NCBI RefSeq assembly: GCF_007565055.1
Contig: NC_044553.1
Coordinates: 45,311,420 to 45,375,419 of the forward strand
Reading direction: 5' to 3'
Length of the DNA stretch: 64,000 nucleotides
From: Rhinopithecus roxellana
Lineage: Eukaryota; Chordata; Mammalia; Primates; Cercopithecidae
This document shows positions 48,601 through 59,300 of the stretch, in pieces. Below the pieces are notes generated by a model. The model had not been told where the DNA came from. It did not search any database and saw only the letters and a program-made list of their open reading frames with translations. Positions within the stretch are counted from its first letter, which is position 1. Every line of letters starts with the position of its first letter. The translations under genes and the position numbers were made by a program.

Positions 48601-49446
48601 TGTAACTTTGTTCTCATTGGTTTCAAAGAACATCTTGATTTCTGCCTTCATTTCGTTATGTACCCAGTAGTCATTCAGGAGCAGGTTGTTCAGTTTCCAT
48701 GTAGTTGAGCGGTTTTGATTGAGTTTCTTAGTCCTGAGTTCTAGTTTGATTGCACTGTGGTCTGAGACACAGCTTGTTATAATTTCTGTTCTTTTACATT
48801 TGCTAAGGAGTACTTTACTTCCAATTATGTGGTCAATTTTGGAGTAAGTGCGATGTGGTGCTGAGAAGAATGTATATTCTGTTGATTTGGGGTGGAGAGT
48901 TCTATAGATGTCTATTAGGTCTGCTTGGTGCAGAGATGGGTTCAATTCCTGGATATCCTTGTTAACTTTCTGTCTTGTTGATCTGTCTAATGTTGACAGT
49001 GGAGTATTGAAGTCTCCCATTATTATTGTATGGGAGTCTAAGTCTCTTTGTAAGTCTCTAAGGACTTGCTATATGAATCTGGGTGCTCCTGTATTGGGTG
49101 CATATATATTTAGGATAGTTAGCTCTTCCTGTTGAATTGATCCCTTTACCATTATGTAATGGCCTTTTTTGTCTCTTTTGATCTTTGATGGTTTAAAGTC
49201 TATTTTATCAGAGACTAGGATTGCCACCCCTGCTTTTTTGTGTTCTCCATTTGCTTGGTAGATCTTCCTCCATCCCTTTATTTTGAGCCTATGTGTGTCT
49301 CTGCATGTGAGATGGGTCTCCTGAATACAGCAGACTGATGGGTCTTGACTCTTTATCCAGTTTGCCAGTCTGTGTCTTTTAATTGGAGCATTTAGTCCAT
49401 TTACATTTAAGGTTAATATTGTTATGTGTGAACTTGATCCTGCCCT
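45619..49446 (-). pseudogene. L1 ORF2 (endonuclease/reverse transcriptase), broken by stops
   Basis: The frame from 49446 to the terminal stop at 45619 is 3828 nt, i.e. 1275 codons plus stop, exactly the usual length. It has no net frameshift. The start codon position (49444-49446) reads AGG. Four in-frame nonsense codons follow: TAG at 49069-49071, TAA at 47758-47760, TAA at 47485-47487 and TGA at 46015-46017. Surviving motifs include MGDFNTPLS and SDHSAIKL (endonuclease), FADD in SLFADDMIVYL (RT active site), and CWRGCGEIGTLLHC (Cys-rich domain, directly before the last stop). All parts remain recognisable, but no full-length enzyme can be made. The longest open pieces are 47758-49020 and 46015-47436. 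Confidence 0.93.
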
Positions 49447-49509
49447 TATGATAGTAACTGGTTATTTTGCTCGTTAGTTGATGCAGTTTCTTCCTAGCCT
49501 CGATGGTCT

Positions 49510-50526
49510 TTACATTTTGGCATGTTTTTGCAATGGCTGGTACCGGTTGTTCCTTTCCATGTTTAGGGCTTCCTTCAGGGTCTCTTGTAAGGCAGGCCTG
49601 GTGGTGACAAAATCTCTAAGCATTTGCTTATCTGTAAAGGATTTTATTTCGCCTTCACTTATGAAACTTAGTTTGGCTGGATATGAAATTCTGGGTTGAA
49701 AATTCTTTTCTTTAAGAACGTTGAATATTGGCCCCCACTCTCTTCTGGCTTGTAGAGTTTCTGCTGAGAGGTCTGCTGTTAGTCTGATGGGCTTCCCTTT
49801 GTGGGTAACCCGACCTTTCTCTCTGGCTGCCCTTAAGATTTTTTCCTTCATTTCAACTTTGGTGAATCTGGCAATTATGTGTCTTGGAGTTGCTCTTCTC
49901 GAGGAGTATCTTTGTGGTGTTCTCTGTATTTCCTGAATTTGAATGTTGGCCTGCCCTACTAGGTTGGGGAAGTCCTCCTGGATGATATCCTGAAGAGTGT
50001 TTTCCAACTTGGTTCCATTTTCCCCCTCACTTTCAGGCACCCCAATCAGACGTAGATTTGGTCTTTTTCCATAATCCCATACTTCTTGCAGGCTTTGTTC
50101 ATTTCTTTTTCTTCTTTTTTCTTTTGGTTTCTCTTCTCGCTTCATTTCATTCATTTGATCCTCAATCACTGATACTCTTTCTTCCAGTTGATCGAGTCGG
50201 TTACTGAAGCTTGTGGATTTGTCACGTATTCCTCGTGTCATGGTTTTCATCTCTGTCATTTCATTTATGACCTTCTCTGCATTAATTATTCTAGCTATCA
50301 ATTCTTCCACTCTTTTTTCAAGATTTTTAGTTTCTTTGCGCTGGGTACGTAATTCCTCCTTTAGCTCTGAGAAGTTTGATGGACTGAATCCTTCTTCTCT
50401 CATTTCATCAAAGTCATTCTCTGACCAGCTTTGATCCGTTGCTGGCGATGGGCTGCACTCCTTTGCAGGGGGAGATGCGCTCTTATTTCTTGAATTTCCG
50501 GCTTTTCTGCCCTGCTTCTTCCCCAT
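49510..50526 (-). CDS. L1 ORF1p, intact (RNA-binding chaperone)
   Basis: A complete 338-codon frame starting MGKKQGRKAGNSRNKSASPP, the same length as human L1 ORF1p. ORF1p is a trimeric RNA-binding protein that coats L1 RNA in cytoplasmic particles. Visible layout: a basic, disordered N-terminus (about 1-50); a long heptad-rich coiled coil (about 52-150, e.g. LEKRVEELIARIINAEKVI, RLDQLEERVSVIEDQM); an RRM-like domain (about 155-250, from NLRLIGVPESEG); and a C-terminal domain holding RAAREKGRVTHKG and RREWGPIFNVL. No stop or frameshift interrupts it. It is a mobile-element gene, not a host gene. Expression is unknown and retrotransposition is unlikely because ORF2 is defective. Confidence 0.93.
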   Translation of the reverse strand: MGKKQGRKAGNSRNKSASPPAKECSPSPATDQSWSENDFDEMREEGFSPSNFSELKEELRTQRKETKNLEKRVEELIARIINAEKVINEMTEMKTMTRGIRDKSTSFSNRLDQLEERVSVIEDQMNEMKREEKPKEKRRKRNEQSLQEVWDYGKRPNLRLIGVPESEGENGTKLENTLQDIIQEDFPNLVGQANIQIQEIQRTPQRYSSRRATPRHIIARFTKVEMKEKILRAAREKGRVTHKGKPIRLTADLSAETLQARREWGPIFNVLKEKNFQPRISYPAKLSFISEGEIKSFTDKQMLRDFVTTRPALQETLKEALNMERNNRYQPLQKHAKM

Positions 50527-51558
50527 CTTCGTGGTTTTATCTGCCTTTGGTCTTTGATGATGGTGACGTACTGATGGGGTTTTGGTATAGGTGTTCTTCC
50601 TGTTTGATAGTTTTCCTTCTAATAGTCAGGACCCTCAGCTGTAGGTCTGTTGGAGATTGCTTGAGGTCCACTCCAGACCCTGTTTGCCTGGGTATCAGCA
50701 GCAGAGGTTGCAGAAGATAGAATATTGCTGAACAGCGAGTGTACTTGTCTGATTCTTACTTTGGAAGCTTCCTCTCGGGGGTGTACTCCACCCTGTGAGG
50801 TGTGGGGTGTCAGACTGCCCCTAGTGGGGGATGTCTCCCAGTTAGGCTACTCAGGGTCAGGGACCCACTTGAGCAGGCAGTCTGTCCGTTCTCAGATCTC
50901 AACCTCCATGTTGGGAGATCACTGCTCTCTTCAAAGCTGTCAGACAGAGTCGTTCACGTCTGCACAGGCCTCTGCTGCTTCCCCTTTTGTTGTTTAGCTG
51001 TGCCCTGTCCCAGAGGTGGAGTCTACAGAGACAGGCAGGTTTCCTTGAGCTGCTGTGAGCTCCACCCAGTTCGAGCTTCCCAGCAGCTTTGTTTACCTAC
51101 TTAAGCCTCAGCAATGGCGGGCGCCCCTCCCCCAGCCTCGCTGCTGCCGTTTCGGTTAGATCGCAGACTGCTGTGCTAGCAATGAGGGAGGCTCCGTGGC
51201 CGTGGGACCCTCCCGGCCAGGTGTGGGTATAGTCTTCTGGTGTGCCCGTTTGCTTAAAGCACAGTATTGGGGTGGGAATTACCCGATCTTCCAGGTGTTG
51301 TGTGTCTCAGTTCCCCTGGCTAGGAAAAGGGATTCCCTTCCTCCTTGTGCTTCCCAGGTGAGGCAATGCCTCGTCCTGCTTCAGCTCTTGCTGGTCGGGC
51401 TGCAGCAGCTGACCACCACCAATTGTCCGGCACTCCCCAGTGAGATGACCCCAGTACCTCAGTTGAAAATGCAGAATCACCGGTCTTCTGTGTCGCTCAC
51501 GCTGGGAGTTGGAGACTGGAGCTCTTCCTATTCGGCCATCTTGCTCCGCTCCCCCCCC
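50527..51558 (-). promoter_or_regulatory. L1 5' UTR / internal promoter region
   Basis: About 1.03 kb of GC-rich leader from the L1 5' end to the ORF1 ATG. It includes the AAGATGGCCGAATAGG box, which in human L1 holds the YY1 site (AAGATGGCC) that positions initiation. The complete leader means both sense and antisense L1 promoters could in principle persist. Activity is not inferable here. Confidence 0.75.
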
Positions 51559-51850
51559 TTTTTTTTTTTTTGAGACAGAGTCTTCCTCTGTCTCCAGGCT
51601 GGAGTGCAGTGGCATGATCTTGGCTCACTGTAACCTCCGCCTCCTGGGTGCAAGCCATTCTCCTGCGTTAGCCTCCAGAGTAACTAGGGATTACGGGCCC
51701 CCACCACTACACCCAGCTAATTTTTGTATTTTTAGTAGAGACGGGGTTTCACCATGTTGGCCAGGATGGTCTCGATCTCCTGACCTCGTGATCCGCCCAC
51801 CTCGGCCTCCCAAAGTGCTGGGATTATAAGTGTGAGCCACCGCGCCTGGC
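51559..51850 (-). mobile_element. Alu abutting the L1 5' end
   Basis: Inverted full-length Alu whose A tail (T13 on the plus strand, 51559-51571) touches the L1 5' G-run with no base between. Its own 5' end touches the 17-bp direct repeat at 51851. It is moderately diverged. Confidence 0.93.
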
Positions 51851-51867
51851 GCCGCTTCCATTTTCTT
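51851..51867. repeat. Right copy of 17-bp direct repeat flanking the L1/Alu composite
   Basis: Partner of 45352-45368. It starts at the base directly after the Alu 5' end. Confidence 0.7.
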
Positions 51868-52290
51868 AACTCTGAGGTTTGTAATAATGTCATTGAGATC
51901 CTCCTGTTTCTCAATTCAAGAAGGATATCATCATCTCTTTTTAACAAGGGCTTCTATTCCTTTTGATTTGTTCATGAATACAACAGTTCACCATTTTGTG
52001 GAAGAAACTGGAACGTAGGACTCAGATCTCAAACCATGGTCAGAAATGACATAACTAACAAAACCAGAACCAACTCAAGACCATTGAGGCTATGATCAAA
52101 AAGGCTGGACGTGATTCCCTCATTTTCCATGCACAAAGACATCTTTCTCTTTTTTAACTCTTAGGCCCTGAAATGAGACCATTTTTTCATACCTCATTTC
52201 ACTTAGCATGTTTCCTACTACAACTAAATTTGGCATCTATTGATAATTGGCTTCTTAAAATAATTAGGCAACATCATAGAACTATTAGCA
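51868..52290. other. Intergenic DNA, nothing recognised
   Basis: No repeat or exon recognised. Confidence 0.35.
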
Positions 52291-52305
52291 AAATGACACT
52301 GATTT

Positions 52306-52610
52306 GGCCGGGTGCGGTGGCTCACGCCTGTAATCCCAGCACTTTGGGAGGCTGAGAAGGGCAGATCATGAGGTCAGGAGATCGAGACCATCCTGGCTAA
52401 CACGGTGAAACCCCATCTCTACTAAAAATACAAAAAATTAGCAGGATGTGGTGGTGGGCGCCTGTAGTCCCAGATACTCAGCAGTGCTGAGGCAGGAGAA
52501 TGGCGTGAACCCGGGAGGCGGAGCTTGCAGTTCACTTGCGTGAACCCAGTGAGATCGCCTGGGCCAGAAAGTGAGATGCCTTCTTAAAAAATAAAAATAA
52601 AAAAAAAAAT
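52306..52610 (+). mobile_element. AluY with scrambled right arm
   Basis: Forward Alu starting GGCCGGGTGCGGTGGCTCAC. Between GAGCTTGCAG and the tail, the usual right-arm sequence is replaced by TTCACTTGCGTGAACCCAGT, which partly repeats the upstream GGCGTGAACCCGGGAGG. The tail is A-rich with AAAAATAAAA. Confidence 0.88.
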
Positions 52611-52849
52611 TATGCCGATTTAAGATATTTCTCCAAGTCAATAATAATGAATCCCTGACTTCTCTGCCTCCATGCAAGGATATAGAGTACTCTCTCAGCA
52701 TGGTGCTTTTGGAAACAGAGATTTCCCCTTTATCTTTCGTGTATCTTCTTTGCAGTACATGTCAGAAAGAAACACAGTAGAAGGTGAGTTGTCCTCAGTG
52801 CTACTTTAATTCTGGCAGGGGAATCGTGTGGAACTGCAGAAGGTAATTA

Positions 52850-53095
52850 ACAATACCTAATGTGTGCCCAGTACCTACTGTGTGCCAGGCATTATTTTTA
52901 GTGCTTTACCTAGATTTATTTAATTATTCTTTGCAACAATCACAGGTGTTATAACCATTACCATTTTATAGATAAGAAACTGAGGCACAGAGAAGTTAAG
53001 TGACTTTCCCAAGGTCACACATGTAAGTAAGTGGAAGAGTCACAACCTGAACCCAAGCTGTCTGGCTCTCAAGTCTATGCCCTGTAATTTAGTAA
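52850..53095 (+). repeat. Well-preserved MIR/L2 segment
   Basis: TACCTACTGTGTGCCAGGCA ... GATAAGAAACTGAGGCACAG ... CCCAAGGTCACACATGTAAG is close to the MIR consensus, longer and cleaner than other copies in this window. Confidence 0.75.
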
Positions 53096-53819
53096 CCAAA
53101 GGCCAAAAGAATTCTCAGGGATCATTTAGTCCAGCCTCTCCAATTCAGAATGAAAAAACTGAGGCTCAATGTGGACTGCCTAAGACTACTCAAAGTTAAT
53201 AGTAAAAGAGGTTCTCCACTCCAAACTTAGTGTTCTTTGTACTTTTCCCATGGTAAATAATATTTGGTTTTTAGTACATCTGTCCACATCCCTCATTTCA
53301 GGTCCTTCCCCCACGCTCTGTATTTACCTAAGTGTGTTTTTTCTCTGATTTTGTTCTGGCTGCTAGTCTTCCTTAGTAAAGCGATGTTTTGGACTTTGTT
53401 TTGGCTTGTTGGCTCCTGCCCTGCTCTGACAGGAAGGTGCCTCTGGGACAAGGTTTCCTGACTGCTGGAGTCACAGGTGTGTACTAGATTTGCAACACAC
53501 TCCCAAACCAAGTGCTTAATTTGTTTCTGCCCACCTTTATCTGACCCTGGGCAATCAGTGTTCCCATAGCAGCCAGTCCAATTACTCTGTATTCAATTTG
53601 GGCTTACCTTGGTTGCACATCTGAGCAGACACTGACTTGAAATTCACAGAGAGCTGGAGGGAGGTTCTGATCTCAGAGATATTCTAAAGGCAGGCTATAC
53701 ACCAGGCACTTTTTCCACTGGAACAGAGACATTCAAGGTGCCTTTGGACATTCAGGGACACATATTTGGAAGTGGATTAATTAGTAATAGGTGGTCCAGG
53801 CCATCCAGCAAGTATTTTT
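53096..53819. other. Intergenic DNA with one MIR-like piece
   Basis: About 53110-53210 resembles a second MIR-type fragment (GGATCATTTAGTCCAGCCTC). The rest is unremarkable. Confidence 0.4.
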
Positions 53820-54483
53820 TAAAAATTGAGAGATAATTCACATACGATAAAGTTCACTCTTTTAAAGTATAGAATTTAGTTATTTTTAGTATATTCCTAA
53901 AAATTGTGCAACTGTCACCACTCCTTAATTCCCAAACATTTTCATCACTCTTAAAAGAAATGTGTATACATTAGAATCAACTCACATTTCCCCTTCCCCG
54001 TCCCCTGATCTGCTTCTTGTCTCTATGAATTTAACTATTCTAGATATTTCATATCAATGGAATCATACAGCATGTGGCTTTTTGTGACTGGTTTTTTTCA
54101 CTTCACATAATGTTTCTGAGGTTCATTCATACTTTATTGCTGAATAATATTTCTTTGTATGATTATACCACATTTTGTTTATCCATTATCAATCGATGGG
54201 CATTTGGGCTGTTTCCACTTTTCAGCTATTATGAATAATGTTCCTTTAAATACTTGTGTACAAATTTGTGTGTTGACTTATATTTTCAATTATTTTGGAT
54301 ACAGACCTAGATGTGGAATGGTCAGGTCATATAGTAACTCTATGTTTAAGCTGTTGAGGAACTTCCAGACTGTTTTCCAAGACAGCTGCACCATTTGACT
54401 TCCACCAGCAATGTTTGAAGGCTCTAATTTCCCCATATCTTTGTTAACACTTATTATTATCCATTTTCGTGATTATAGCCATC

Positions 54484-54853
54484 TGTATTAGCTCATTCTC
54501 ACGTTGGTAATAAAGACATACCTGAGACTGGGTGATTTAGAAAGGAAAGAGATTCAATTGACCCACAGTACTACAGGGCCAGGGAGGCCTCAGGAAACCT
54601 ATAATTACAATGCAAATGCATCATTCTTCACATGGCAGCAGCAAGGAGAAGTGGCAAACAAAAGGAGGAAAAGCCCCTTATAAAACCATCAGATCTCGTG
54701 AAAACTCCCTCATTATCAAAAGAACAGCAGCATGGGGGTAACAGTCTCCCACGATTCAATTACCTCCCACTGAGTCCCTCCCACAACACGTGGGGATTAT
54801 GGGAACTACAATTTAAGATGAGATTTGGGTAGGGACAGAGCCAAACTATATCA
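54484..54853 (-). mobile_element. Solitary MST/THE1-type MaLR LTR
   Basis: 370 bp; on the minus strand it starts TGATATAGTTTGGCTC and ends CTAATACA, the MaLR LTR signature. The flanks CCATC (54479-54483) and TCATC (54854-54858) look like a 5-bp target duplication. Removing the LTR restores the L1M text TAGCCATCCTAG. No internal retroviral sequence remains. Confidence 0.9.
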
Positions 54854-57411
54854 TCATCCTAGTGCTATTAAAATGCCGTCTCAATGGGGTCTTGATTTGC
54901 ATTTCTCTAACAATTAATGATGTTGAGCATCTTTTCATTGATTAGCCATTTGCATATTTTCTTTAGAGAAAGATCTATTCAAACCCTTTGCACACTCTTA
55001 AATTGGGGTACCTTTTTAATGATGATTTGTAGGAGTTATTTATATATTCTGGATATTAAATCCTTATTAGATATAAGATTTTCAAGTATTTTCCCTCATT
55101 CTGTGAGTTGTCTTTTCACTTTCTTGATAGTGTTCTTTCATGCAAAAAGGTTTTAATTTTGCTGACATTTATCTATTTTTCTTTTGTCTATCGTGCTTTT
55201 GCTATTACATCTCAGAAATCATTGTCCAAAATCCAAGGTAAGGAAGATTTACACCTATGTTCTCTTCCAAGATTATTATAGTTTTAGGTCTTGCATTTAG
55301 GTCTATCACTCATTTTGTATGCAAAGTGAGGTAGGAATCTAACTTTATTTTTTTGCATGTGGATATCCAATTGTCTCAGCACCATTTGTTGAAAAGCCTA
55401 TTCTTTCCTCCATTCAATTGTCTTTACATCCTTGTCAAAAATCAACTGGCCATGATATATGGGTTTATTTCTAGAATCTCAATTCTTTTCCACTGATTTA
55501 TGTATCTTATCCTTATCCTTAGCCCCCATTTATCTATCTTTATCCCACACTATCTTGATTACTGTAGCTTTGAAGTAAGTTTTGAAGTTTAGAAATGTGA
55601 GTCCTCTAACTTTGTTCTTCTTTTTCAAAATGGTTTTGCCTATTCTGAGTCACTTGCATTATCATGTGAATTTTGGAATCAGCTTGTAAATTTTGCTCAA
55701 AAAGACCTGGATATTTATAGGGATTGTGTTGAATCTATAGATCAATTCAGGGAGTATTTTCATCGTAATGTTGTATCTTATAATTTATGAACATAGAATG
55801 TCTTTCCTATTTATTTGGGCCTTTAGTTTGTTTTAATGGTATTTTGTTGTTTTCAGTACACAAGTCTTGCACTTGCTTATTAAATTTATTCCCAAGCATT
55901 TAATTATTTTTCATGCTATTGTAAATTGAATTCTTTTTCATCATCAAATTGTTCATAGGTTATATATAGAAATACAACTGATTTTTAATGTTGATCCTAT
56001 ATTCTTTAAACTTGCTGAATTTATTTGTTTTAATAGATTTTTTTCAGTGCATAATTCATTAACTTTTCCATGTACAAGATCCTATTATCTGTGAATAGAG
56101 AGAGTTATGCTTCTTCTTTTACAGTCTGGATGCCTTTTATTTCTTTTTCTTGCCTGGTTATTCTGTCTAGACTCCCCAGTACACTGTTGAATAGAAGTGG
56201 CAGGAGTAGACATTTTGTCTTATTCCTGAACTTAGAAGGAAAAACTACGTAGTCTTTCACCATTTAGTATGATGTTAGCTGTGGGTTTTTCAGCTTTATG
56301 AAATTGATAAATGTCCCTTCTGTTCCTTGTTTGTTGAGTACTTTTATTACAAAATATCAAATATTTGTATTATGTTAGATTTTATCAAATGCTTTTTCTG
56401 CCTCTATTGAGATAAATATTGAGCTTTTTGGATCTTTTATTCTATTAACATGGCTCATTACACTGATTGATGTTAATATTTTAAAATACCTTGATTTTAA
56501 TATGTTAAAATACTTTGTATTCCTGAGATAAATCCTTCTCATATGTTTCTGGACTTAACATGCTAGTACTTGTTGACGAATTTTGTGTCTATATTCCTAA
56601 GGGATATTTGTCTATAGTTTTTTTTTTTTTCTTGATGTCTTTGTGTGGTTTTGGTATCAGGATAATAATGGTATCATAAAATGACTTGAGAAATCTTCCC
56701 TCCTGTTTTATTTTTTAGAAGAGTTGGTGAAAAATTGGTGTTAATCTTCCTTAAATGCTTTGTAGAATTCACTAATGAAGTTATCTGGTTCTTAGTGGGA
56801 AGTTTTGTTTGTTTGTTTGTTTGTTTGTTTTCCTAACTCAATCTCTACTTGTTATAGATCTATTCATATTTACTATTTCTTTATGAATACGTTTTGGTAG
56901 TTTGTGTCTTTCCAGGAATTTGTTCGTTTTTTTAGGTTACCTAATTAATTGGCACATGATTGATCATAATATTAAAGTACTTCTGTGAGATCAGTAATAA
57001 TGTTTTATATTCATCCTGATTTTAGTAATTTGATTCTTTCTCTTGGTCATTCTTCCTAATAGTTTCTCAATGTTATTGATTATTTTCAAAGAACCAACTT
57101 TGGGTTTCATAGATTTTCTCTAGTTTCGCTATTCTCTATTTCATTAATTTTGCTCTAATCTTTATTATTTCCTTCCTTGCATTTGTTTCATGTTTAGTTT
57201 GATCTTCTTTTTCTAATTTCTTAATATGGAAAGTTAAATTATTAATTTGAGGTCTTTCTCTTTTTTAAATGTTGATATTTGTAGTTATAAGTTCCTCTCT
57301 TTTCACTGCATTCCATAAGTTTAATGTTGTGTTTTGGTTTTCCTTCATCTCAAAGTGTTTTCCAACATCCCTGTGATTTCTGCTTTGACCCATTGATTAT
57401 CGAGGAGTGTA

Positions 57412-58517
57412 TTGTTTAGGATAACAGCTGCCAGCTGCATACATGTTACTGCAATGGACATGATTTTGGTCTTTTTTATGGTTGTGTTGTATTCCATGGT
57501 ATCCATAGTATGTGTGTGTGTATATATAAATATACATATACATGGTGTGTGGGTGTGTATAATATCTATATATACACACACACATATATATATCGCATTT
57601 TCTTTATCCAGCTAGGTTTATTTCATGTCTTTGCTATTTATTGTGAATAGCTCTGTGATGAACATACATGTGCATGTCTTTTTGGTAGACGATTTATTTT
57701 CCTTTGGATATATATCCAGCAATGGGATTCCTGGGTCCAATGGTAGTTCTGTTTTTAGTTCTTTGAGATATCTCCAAACTGATTTCCACAGTGACTGAAT
57801 TAACTTATATTACCACCAACAGTATATAAGCATTTCCTTTTCTCCACAGCCTCACCAGCATCTGTTGTTTTTTGACTTTTTAATAATAGTCATTCTGACT
57901 GGTATGAGAGATGGTATCTCATTGTGGTTTTGATTTTCATTTCTCTGATGACTAGTATTGATGCCCATTTTTTAAATGTGTTTTTTTTGGCCACTTGTCT
58001 TCTTTTCAAAAGTGTCTGTCTATGTCCTTTGCCCATTTTTAAAAATAGGATTATTTGTTTGTTTTTTTTCTTGTTGATTTATTTAAGTTGCTTATAGATT
58101 CTGGATATTAGGCCTTTGTTGGATACATAGTTTGTGAATATTCTCTCTCATTGTGTAGGTTGTCTGTTTACTCTGCCTATAGTTTCCTTTGCTGTGCAGA
58201 GCTCTTTAGTTTAATTAGGTCTCATTTGTCAATTTTTGTTTTTGTTGTAACTGCTTTTGGGGACTTAGGCATAAATTATTTGCCAAGGCTGATATTGAGA
58301 AAGGTAATTTCCTAGGTTTTCTTCTAGGATTTTTATAATTTGAGGTCTTACATTTACATTTTTAATTCATTTTGACTTATTTTTTGAATATGGTGAAAGG
58401 TAGGGGTCCTATTTCATTCTTCTTCATATAGCTAGCCAGTTATCCCAGCACCATTTATTGAATATGGAGTCCTTTCCCCATCACTCATTTTTTGTCAACT
58501 TTGTTGAAAATCCACCT
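57412..58517 (-). mobile_element. Twin-primed L1, inverted 5' segment
   Basis: Younger L1 sequence in minus orientation (plus strand TGCCAGCTGCATACATGTTA ... CCTTTGCCCATTTTT ... TGCTGTGCAGAGCTCTTTAG ... CAGCACCATTTATTG). Its left end corresponds to the L1 position just before the segment that follows at 58518 in the opposite orientation. A TG/TA tract at 57511-57592 lies inside it. Confidence 0.85.
57511..57592. repeat. TG/TA compound microsatellite in L1
   Basis: GTGTGTGTGTATATATAAAT followed by more TG, TA and CA runs. This region is TA-rich in many L1 copies and has expanded here. Confidence 0.85.
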
Positions 58518-58775
58518 ATTGCATGTTCTCACTTATAAATGGAGCTAAACATTGAGTACACATGGACATAAAGATGGAAGAAATAGACACTGGAGACTAT
58601 TGGGGGAAGTGAGGAAGGGGGAAATTGGCTAAAACTACATATCAGGTGCCATGCTCACTACCTGAGTGCAGAATCATCCATGCCCCAAACCTCAGCAACA
58701 TGCAATATGCCCCTGTAACAAGCCTGTGCTTATTCCCCCTGAATCTAAAATAAAAGTTGAAAATTTTAAAAAGAA
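58518..58775 (+). mobile_element. Twin-primed L1, 3' segment
   Basis: Forward L1 3' UTR: GCATGTTCTCACTTATAAAT ... ATGGACATAAAGATGG ... CCCCAAACCTCAGCAACATG ... CTAAAATAAAAGTTGAAAAT, ending in a short A-rich tail. With 57412-58517 it forms a single 5'-inverted insertion. Confidence 0.88.
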
Positions 58776-59300
58776 GTATGTTTGATCCACAATTTTTATG
58801 AATTCTCCAAATTCTTTTATATTACTGATTTCTAATTTCATTCAAATGTGTTTGAGGAGCATATTTTGTTGTATGCTTTCAGTCATTTTAAACTTTTTCT
58901 GACTTGTTTTGTGACCTGACCTAGTGTCTATCCTGTATGATGTTCCATGCCCAGTTGAGAAGAATGTGTAATCTGCTGCTGGGTTGAGTGTTCTACAGAT
59001 GTTTGTTAGTTCTAGTTGGTTCATAGTGTTGTTTAAGTCTTTTATTTACTTGGTGATTTCTGTCTAGTTGTTATATCCATTATTGAAGGTGAGGTACTGA
59101 TATCCTCAAATATTATTGTTGAAATGTGTATCTCTCTCTTGAATTCTGTCAGTTTTTCTTAATGTATTTTGGGACTCTATTGCTAAATACATATGTGCTT
59201 ATACTTGTTATGTCTTATTGATTGATTGATAATTTCATTATTGTAAAATATCCTTCTTTGTCTCCAGCAATAATTTTTCCTTAAAGTCTAATTTCTCTAA

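Larger units (their letters stand above)
45377..51558 (-). mobile_element. Full-length L1PA-type LINE-1
   Basis: A 6.18-kb LINE-1 in minus orientation. The T18 run at 45377-45394 is its poly-A tail, and 51558 is its G-rich 5' end (the minus strand continues GAGCGGAGCAAGATGGCCG, the L1 start). The order is 5' UTR of about 1.0 kb, ORF1, a 63-nt spacer, ORF2 and a 3' UTR of about 0.2 kb. Low decay, with ORF1 intact and no ORF2 frameshift, means it is much younger than the neighbouring L1M copies, probably amplified in the Old World monkey lineage or shortly before. It is not autonomous because ORF2 is broken. Confidence 0.95.

Noticed and set aside
45377..51558. Possibility of an active, retrotransposition-competent L1
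   Set aside because: ORF2 lacks its ATG and has four in-frame stops; only ORF1 is intact.
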